Source of the DNA: Elusimicrobiota bacterium
GTDB taxonomy: Bacteria; Elusimicrobiota; Elusimicrobia; UBA1565; UBA9628
Assembly: GCA_028871595.1 (NCBI GenBank)
Contig: JAGWMT010000038.1
Coordinates: forward strand, 1-17,474
Direction of reading: 5' to 3'
Length of the DNA: 17,474 bases
The notes under the pieces are model-generated. The model was given only the letters and a program-made list of their open reading frames with translations, searched no databases and was not told the origin of the DNA. Positions 12,545 through 17,474 of the stretch are shown piece by piece. A program made the translations under genes and the position numbers. Every line of letters starts with the position of its first letter. Within the stretch, counting starts at the first letter, position 1.

Positions 12545-13978
12545 ATGCCACCAGCCACCTCGGGTCCTCCATCCTCGGGCGGGAGCGCCGCCGCGGCGGC
12601 GCAGGCGGCGCGCGAGCGCGGAGACTTGGAGGAGGCGCGGCGCCTATTGGACTCGGCCGTCGCCGAGGATCCCAGCTTCTCGAATCTCTTGAACCGCGCG
12701 GCGGTGCTGTCGGACCTGGGCTACGTGCTGGAGGCCATCGCCGACGCCGGAGCCGCGGCCGCGCTCCGTCCCGGGGACGCGACGCCCCGGCTGCTGCGCG
12801 CCCAGTACCATCTGCAGCGGCGCAATTACCCGGAAGCCAAGGCCGACCTGGACGCCGCCGTCGCCCTGGATCCGCGAAACCCCGAGTCTCGCCTGAAGCG
12901 CGCGGAGCTGCACACGCTCAACGAGGCGCCGGAAGAGGCCGTCGCGGAGCTGGAGACCGCGGCCCGTGATTTTCCGGACGACGAGGCCGTCCGGCTGGCG
13001 CTGCTCACCGTCCTGGTCGTCTGCGGCCTGCGCGCGAAGGCGTCCGCGCTGATCGCCCGGCTGCTGAAGTCCGGTTCCCCGCGCGCGAAGCTGGAGGCGC
13101 GGTTCTCCCGCGCCTGCCTGGACGCGCGCTTCCGCCGGCCGGGCTGCGGGGAGAAGGATTTCAAGGCCGTGATGCGGGCGTTGCCGGAGGACGATCACCT
13201 GTCGCTGCGCGCGCGCCACTATTGGATCGCGACGCGGCCGCTGGACCAGAGATTTCTGAAGAGGACCGGCATGAAGAAGACCAGGAAGCCCAAGCTGTAC
13301 ATGGTCGGGCTGGGGATGTTCCCGCCGTACAACGCGTCGCTCGACGTGCTGATGGCGATCTCGCGGTGCGATCTGGTGTTCAACAACGTGGCCGGCCCCG
13401 AGGTCCGCAACCTGATCGCGACGTTCTGCGGAGACGTGCGCCGCGCGTCCTACCAGGCGTGGCAGGACGAGCCGAAGTGGGCGAACGCGATGTTCAAGGA
13501 GCTGGAGAAGGGTCACGCCGTCGGTTTCGTCACGCGCGGCCATCCTCTGGTGTTCGGCGGCCTGGCGCGGGAGCTGGTGCGCCGCTGCCGGGCGGAGGGC
13601 GTGGAGTTCGAGTGCCTGGCGTCGGTCTCGTCCATCGACCATTTCCTGGCGGTGACCGGAACCTGCCTGGGGGAGGACATCGGCGGCATCTCCGCGGTCG
13701 ACCTGCCCGCCTTCGAGCGGCAGACCGTCCACAGCACGCGCATCCCGCTGATCCTGTGCTTCTACGGCGGCGTCAAGGACAAGGCGGGCGTCCGCGCGGT
13801 GCGCGACTCCCTGAAGCGCTTCTACCCCGGCGAGCTGGAGTGCTGGATGTTCGGGCCCAAGTACGACACGACGCCGGCCGTCGTGCGCGTGGACGAACTG
13901 GACGGGAAGTACGGGGAGTTCCACTCCAGCCTGATGCTCTACGTGCCGGCGCTGACGGCGGCCGCGGGAGCGGCGTGA
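12545..13978 (+). CDS. TPR protein with C-terminal tetrapyrrole-methylase-fold domain (gene A)
   Basis: The protein has 477 aa. Residues ~15-165 hold four to five TPR units (GDLEEARRLLDSAVAEDPS, NYPEAKADLDAAVALDPRN and others), and a helical linker runs to ~240. Residues ~250-470 resemble the TP_methylase fold (PF00590): VGLGM (254-258) for the first SAM loop, SLDVLMAISRCDLVFNNV, then VTRGHPLVFGGLARELV with G332-H333-P334 for the second loop, SSIDHFLAVTGT, and the late strand LMLYVPA. The GHP loop and the S..D..LA segment recall the N-methyltransferases of borosin peptide pathways more than cobalamin enzymes. That is recognition, not a search result. The TPR array may bind a protein or peptide substrate. 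A Met at 243 could start the domain alone. The stop overlaps the next gene's GTG. Confidence 0.75.
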   Translation: MPPATSGPPSSGGSAAAAAQAARERGDLEEARRLLDSAVAEDPSFSNLLNRAAVLSDLGYVLEAIADAGAAAALRPGDATPRLLRAQYHLQRRNYPEAKADLDAAVALDPRNPESRLKRAELHTLNEAPEEAVAELETAARDFPDDEAVRLALLTVLVVCGLRAKASALIARLLKSGSPRAKLEARFSRACLDARFRRPGCGEKDFKAVMRALPEDDHLSLRARHYWIATRPLDQRFLKRTGMKKTRKPKLYMVGLGMFPPYNASLDVLMAISRCDLVFNNVAGPEVRNLIATFCGDVRRASYQAWQDEPKWANAMFKELEKGHAVGFVTRGHPLVFGGLARELVRRCRAEGVEFECLASVSSIDHFLAVTGTCLGEDIGGISAVDLPAFERQTVHSTRIPLILCFYGGVKDKAGVRAVRDSLKRFYPGELECWMFGPKYDTTPAVVRVDELDGKYGEFHSSLMLYVPALTAAAGAA

Positions 13979-14625
13979 GCCAGCCCGTCCGCCTCTGCGG
14001 CCTGGGAGCGCGCCTTCCGGAGGAGACCACCTTGGAGGCGTTGATCGCCTTGGGCGAATGCCGCGAGGTGTTCTGCTTCGTGGAGGACCCGCGCTTCTCC
14101 CGTTGGCTGGGCGCGCGGGGGATTTCCTGGACGCGGCCCAAGAGCGCCGCCCAAGTGGTCGCCTCCGCCCGGAAGGACGGCGGCCCCGTGGGCCTGGCGA
14201 CGTGGGGGCATCCGCAGTTCAACAGCCGCTTCGCCCGCGAGGTCGAGATCGCTCTGCGGGACGCCGGGCTGCCCTACCGGGTGTACGGCGCCATTTCTCC
14301 CGTCGGTTCCGCGTTCGCCCGCTCGGTCACCTTCCTGGGCGGAGAATACGGCTGCCAAGGGCTTCAGTGCCGGGATTTGGAGGCCCTGTTGTCCGCGCCG
14401 TCGGCCGCGGCGACGCGTCTGCCTCTCATCGTCTGCAGCGAGAAGTCCCCGGCCGCGCGCTGGAAGGCGCTGTTCGCGTGGCTGCGCGCGAATTACCCGG
14501 CGGAGCACGCGGTCCGCGTTTATCACTGCGGCTCCGACGCGGAGACTTCCGTTCCGGTGGGGAGGCTGACGCCGAAGGGCTTCTCCGGCGCCATCCTGCT
14601 GGTTCCGGCGGACGTCCGTGGCTGA
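13975..14625 (+). CDS. Stand-alone tetrapyrrole-methylase-fold protein (gene B)
   Basis: This 216-aa protein starts with GTG at 13975, overlapping the previous TGA by 4 nt (GTGA). It has the domain without TPRs: RLCGLG (residues 6-11), TTLEALIALGECREVFCFV, then LATWGHPQFNSRFAREVEIALRDAG with G78-H79-P80, ISPVGSAFARSVTFLGG, and the closing strand ILLVPA. It parallels the C-terminal halves of both neighbours, but its first glycine loop is followed by ARLPEE rather than a proline-rich loop, and its GHP motif is preceded by TW instead of TR. It may be a catalytic or a regulatory partner in a hetero-oligomer; TP methylases are usually dimers. The methyl acceptor is unknown. Confidence 0.7.
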   Translation: MSQPVRLCGLGARLPEETTLEALIALGECREVFCFVEDPRFSRWLGARGISWTRPKSAAQVVASARKDGGPVGLATWGHPQFNSRFAREVEIALRDAGLPYRVYGAISPVGSAFARSVTFLGGEYGCQGLQCRDLEALLSAPSAAATRLPLIVCSEKSPAARWKALFAWLRANYPAEHAVRVYHCGSDAETSVPVGRLTPKGFSGAILLVPADVRG

Positions 14626-16339
14626 CGACGAATTTCGCCGCCTGTCCAGCTGGCTGGGGGAGTCCGCGGGAGCGGACGCGCTCCCGTCCGGCCCGGCCGC
14701 GGCGGGGGAGGCCCTGCTGCGGGCGGGCGACCTGGACGGGGCCTTGGCCGCGTTCGACGCGGCGGCCGCCCGCGCTCCGGGCGACCCTTGGGTCCTGCTG
14801 TCGCGCGCCGCGGCCCGCTACCGCCGCGGCGAGTTCGACTTGGCGGAGCGCGATCTCATTGAGCACCGCCGCCTGCGCCCCGACGGCGCGGCGGGCCCCG
14901 CCGTGGCGGCCCTGCTGGGCGCGGCGCGCGGCGACTCCGGCGGCGCCTTGGCCGCGGCCGACGCCGCCGTGGCGGCTTCGGGGAACGCCGCGTGGGCCTT
15001 GGCCCTGCGCGGGACCTTGCGCGGCCGCTGCGGTCTGCTGGACGACGCGCGCGCCGACCTGGACGCGGCGCTGGCGCGGGAGACGTTCCCTTGGGCGCTG
15101 GCCGCGCGCGCCGACACATTGAACCGGATCGGGTATTTCTGGCTGTCGCTGGAGGACCTGGACCGCTTGCGCGCCCTCCTGCCCGGCGACCCGGAACCGG
15201 ACGTGATCGCGGCGGGCATCCACCGCGACCAGGCGCAATACGCCGACGCGCTGCTGCGCCTCAGGCGCGCGGAGGCGCTGCGCCCCGAGGACCCGCGCTT
15301 CGCCCGCCTGCGCGCGGAGGTCCTGTTCGTGGAGGGCAAGATCGACGCGGCGCTGCGCGAGCTGGGCCGCGCGCTGAAGCTGGCGCCGGACGACGGGCCG
15401 CTTCGCTTCGAGCGCGTGCGCCTCCTGGCGCTGGCGCGGCGCGACGCCGCGGCGGAAAAGGAGCTGCGGACCGCCTCCCTGCCGGACGCGCAGCGCGACT
15501 ACCTTTTGGGTTATCTGCGCGCCCGCGCCAAGCGCTGGAAGGAGGCCGAAAGGCTGTTCGACCGCGTGGCGCGGGACCCCGGGGCCGAAAATTTAAGGGA
15601 ACGGGCGGTGCTGTACCGCCAGGTCGCCCGCTTGATGCCGGGCCTGCGCAAGCCCGCCCGGACGAAGACCAAGGAATTCCGGATGACCGGGCTGGGCTAC
15701 CGCCAGCCGTTCCAGACCACGGTGGACGCGCTCCGCTTCGTCTCCACGTGCGACACGATCTACAGCAACCTCTCCGACGCGTCGGTGGTGGACTTCGTGG
15801 GGCTGTTCGGCCTGCCCTTCCGGGCCATCGTGTTCCGGCGCATGGATCAGGAGGCGTACAAGGCCGCGGCCGACGTGATGCCGGGCTTCCGCGGAAACCG
15901 GGTGGTCGGCGTGGTCACCCGCGGACACCCGCTGTTCTACGGGCGCCTGGCGCGGCGCATCGCCGAGCTGTGCTGGAAGCGCGGCTACGGCGTGCGGGTG
16001 GCGGCTTCGACGTCCATCGCCGACTCGATCCCGGCGTTCGTCGGCCGGCCCGCCGAGGCCGCGCTGGGGGTGGAGGTCCGCGACTGCCTGGACGCGGAAG
16101 GCCTGGACCCGGACCTGCCGCTGATCCTCTACAACTTTCCCACGCGGCCCGAAATGCGCGCCGCCGTCGCGCGCCGGCTGGGGAGCGGCCGCTCCGCCTC
16201 GGAGCCGGTCTATCTGCTGGCGGGCTACGGTTCCCGTGAGTTCGAGCCGGTCTCCGCGAATCTTGCCGGTTTGGAGGCGGAATTGGGACGGGCCGACGAG
16301 GCCGTCACGTTGTACCTTCCCGCGCGTCGCCGTCCTTAA
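14618..16339 (+). CDS. TPR protein with C-terminal tetrapyrrole-methylase-fold domain (gene C)
   Basis: The protein has 573 aa. It starts with GTG at 14618, overlapping gene B by 8 nt. Residues ~20-335 form a longer TPR superhelix than in gene A, with about eight units (for example GDLDGALAAFDAAAARAPGD and GKIDAALRELGRALKLAPDD). After a basic linker (KPARTKTKEFR), the methylase-fold domain occupies ~353-570: TGLGYRQPF (357-365), TTVDALRFVSTCDTIYSNL, then VTRGHPLFYGRLARRIAELC with G436-H437-P438, STSIADSIPAFVG, and TLYLPA at the end. The gene-A-like VTRGHPL(V/F)(F/Y)G motif marks A and C as the closer pair. The three genes overlap and surely form one transcript. The gene ends 6 bp from the convergent secreted-protein gene. 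Confidence 0.75.
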   Translation: MADDEFRRLSSWLGESAGADALPSGPAAAGEALLRAGDLDGALAAFDAAAARAPGDPWVLLSRAAARYRRGEFDLAERDLIEHRRLRPDGAAGPAVAALLGAARGDSGGALAAADAAVAASGNAAWALALRGTLRGRCGLLDDARADLDAALARETFPWALAARADTLNRIGYFWLSLEDLDRLRALLPGDPEPDVIAAGIHRDQAQYADALLRLRRAEALRPEDPRFARLRAEVLFVEGKIDAALRELGRALKLAPDDGPLRFERVRLLALARRDAAAEKELRTASLPDAQRDYLLGYLRARAKRWKEAERLFDRVARDPGAENLRERAVLYRQVARLMPGLRKPARTKTKEFRMTGLGYRQPFQTTVDALRFVSTCDTIYSNLSDASVVDFVGLFGLPFRAIVFRRMDQEAYKAAADVMPGFRGNRVVGVVTRGHPLFYGRLARRIAELCWKRGYGVRVAASTSIADSIPAFVGRPAEAALGVEVRDCLDAEGLDPDLPLILYNFPTRPEMRAAVARRLGSGRSASEPVYLLAGYGSREFEPVSANLAGLEAELGRADEAVTLYLPARRRP

Positions 16340-16345
16340 TCCCGG

Positions 16346-16951
16346 TCAGGGCCGGCAGGACGTGGTTCCGGCCGGGTACTGGGCGCGGTAAGCCGCGGCC
16401 GCGGCGGCGTCGTCGGCGTCCAGGCGGGCGGGATCGCGGACGTCGCGCTGGGTCCAGTCGAGAAACCGGGCGTATTGACCGGCCAGCGCCTCGTCGATGC
16501 GCGCGCCCTTGGCGTAGGCGGAGGACGCGTCGGCGACGTAGATCACGTTGAGTCCGGGGAGATAGATCGTCGCCACGTCCTCGGACGGAGTCGCCGACGG
16601 GAATTCGGCCTTCACGGCGGCGCGGTAGCGGTCCGCGTTCACCTCGCTGGCGTACAGCACGTCCGGGAACTCCGTGCCGGGGCGGATCTGCGCCACGCCC
16701 ATGCTCGCCTCGACGGCGTCGAAAATGCAGTCCTGCCGGCTGGACAGAGTCTTCGTGAAGCCCAGCGCCTTGCCGACGGACGGGAGACGGCTGGGCTCGC
16801 TTCCCAGCGCGCGCAGGCGCTGCAGCTTCTGATCCGCCTGGACCTGCCCGATCATCGCCGCGACGTCGCCCGAGGTCAGGCCGAAGAAGTCCTGGGCGGC
16901 GGAGAAGGAGGGCGCGAGAAGGGCGAGAGCGAGAAGGGCGATGATTTTCAT
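16346..16951 (-). CDS. Secreted protein of unknown function
   Basis: This 201-aa protein starts at ATG 16951. The N-terminus is a clear Sec signal peptide: MK, a hydrophobic core (IIALLALALLAP), and a likely cut near FSAAQ|DF around residue 20. It is not a lipoprotein because no lipobox Cys is present. The mature part is mostly helical and alanine-rich, with two cysteines (DCIFDAVE and the terminal SCRP) that could form a disulfide in the periplasm. I do not recognise the family. TACAAT on the - strand (16963-16958) is 6 nt upstream of the ATG and there is no Shine-Dalgarno sequence, suggesting a leaderless transcript. It could also be co-transcribed with the exonuclease gene 91 bp upstream, which runs the same way. 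Confidence 0.8.
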   Translation of the reverse strand: MKIIALLALALLAPSFSAAQDFFGLTSGDVAAMIGQVQADQKLQRLRALGSEPSRLPSVGKALGFTKTLSSRQDCIFDAVEASMGVAQIRPGTEFPDVLYASEVNADRYRAAVKAEFPSATPSEDVATIYLPGLNVIYVADASSAYAKGARIDEALAGQYARFLDWTQRDVRDPARLDADDAAAAAAYRAQYPAGTTSCRP

Positions 16952-17042
16952 GGTGTCATTGTACCCGGCGCGGGGCGCGCGCGCCTGAGCCGTTGAGCCC
17001 TCGGGACGTTGGGTCCTTCGGTCAACGCGGGCGTCCGGGCCT
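16952..17042. other. Intergenic gap between exonuclease III and secreted-protein genes
   Basis: These 91 bp contain only the putative TACAAT element (16963-16958, - strand) next to the downstream start codon. I see no convincing -35, terminator or RNA gene. Confidence 0.6.
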
Positions 17043-17474
17043 TCAGGCCAGTTCGATGCCGACCGGGCAGTGGTCGGAGCCCATGACCTCGGGCTTGATG
17101 AAGGCCTTCTTCAAGCGGGGACGGAGGTTTTCGGAGATGAAGAAGTAGTCGATGCGCCAGCCCACGTTGCGCTCGCGCGCGCGGGACTGCTGGTCCCACC
17201 AGGAGTAGTGCTCGGGTCCCTTTTCGAACTCGCGGAAGGTGTCGATGAAGCCGTCGGCGAGCAGTCGGTCCATCCACTCGCACTCCTGGGGCAGGAAGCC
17301 GGAGATCTTGCGGTTCTCCTTGGGGCGCGCCAGGTCGATGTCCTTGTGCGCGGTGTTCACGTCGCCGCAGATCACGAGCTTGTCGTCGCCGCGCTTGCGG
17401 TAGCGGGGGATGACTTTCTTGAGGAAGGCCTCGTAGAAGTCCATCTTGAACTTCAGGCGTTCGTCGCGGGATTT
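17043..17474 (-). CDS. xthA: Exodeoxyribonuclease III, 3' part (5' end outside window)
   Basis: The C-terminal ~143 residues of an ExoIII/ExoA-type AP endonuclease are present; the frame is open to the window edge (KSRDERLKFKMDFYEAFL), so the Met at 17444 is internal. The endonuclease/exonuclease/phosphatase fold is evident from ICGDVNTAHKDIDLARPKENRKISGFLPQE (catalytic Asp and Asn), RIDYFFIS and the terminal GSDHCPVGIEL with the catalytic Asp-His pair. The enzyme cuts DNA 5' to abasic sites and removes 3' blocking groups in base excision repair. The C-terminus is complete and ends at the usual point. The ICGDVNTAH and 'RPKENRKISGFLPQE' wording is typical of the ExoA subgroup rather than E. 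coli XthA. Confidence 0.93.
   Translation of the reverse strand, partial: KSRDERLKFKMDFYEAFLKKVIPRYRKRGDDKLVICGDVNTAHKDIDLARPKENRKISGFLPQECEWMDRLLADGFIDTFREFEKGPEHYSWWDQQSRARERNVGWRIDYFFISENLRPRLKKAFIKPEVMGSDHCPVGIELA

Noticed and set aside
12644..13924. Long - strand open frame (over 420 codons) opposite methylase gene A
   Set aside because: The translation is Arg/Gln/His-rich with no recognisable domain, while the + strand has TPR periodicity and the methylase motifs.

Overview
The window is GC-rich, densely coding bacterial DNA. It probably comes from a diderm of the Elusimicrobiota or a nearby uncultured lineage. The main clues are two short, near-identical type IV pilin-like proteins whose mature N-terminus has the style I associate with that phylum, a predicted outer-membrane barrel, and Sec signal peptides. 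This assignment comes from recognition, not from a search.

Left part (1-1470, + strand): the end of a cyclodeaminase-fold protein, an Mpo1-like (DUF962) membrane protein and a GNAT acetyltransferase lie head to tail with gaps of a few bases or overlaps. They are followed by a double-palindrome intergenic repeat.

Potassium block (1509-5236, - strand): a consensus sigma70 promoter and a leader matching the c-di-AMP (ydaO/kimA) riboswitch precede a KimA-like APC/KUP potassium transporter. The transporter is joined in frame to a signal peptide and a BBP2-like outer-membrane barrel. A second copy of the double-palindrome repeat lies upstream. The likely logic is c-di-AMP control of K+ entry across both membranes.

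Metabolism and pili (5255-8462): GTP-dependent PEP carboxykinase (- strand) has a perfect FNR-type box upstream. Next come two tandem pilin units (+ strand), each with its own promoter, folded leader, coding region and terminator.

Protein quality and small-molecule genes (8473-11133): an mcsA-mcsB-like arginine kinase pair (- strand) is divergent from a FAH-family hydrolase and a LysE-type exporter. The pair is separated by only 35 bp with overlapping promoters.

Right part (11108-17474): an orphan membrane histidine kinase (- strand) is divergent from a three-gene overlapping operon of tetrapyrrole-methylase-fold proteins. Two of these carry N-terminal TPR arrays. This is the best candidate for an undescribed system. 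A small secreted protein and the 3' part of an exonuclease III gene (both - strand) close the window. No tRNA, rRNA, CRISPR array or transposase gene was seen.
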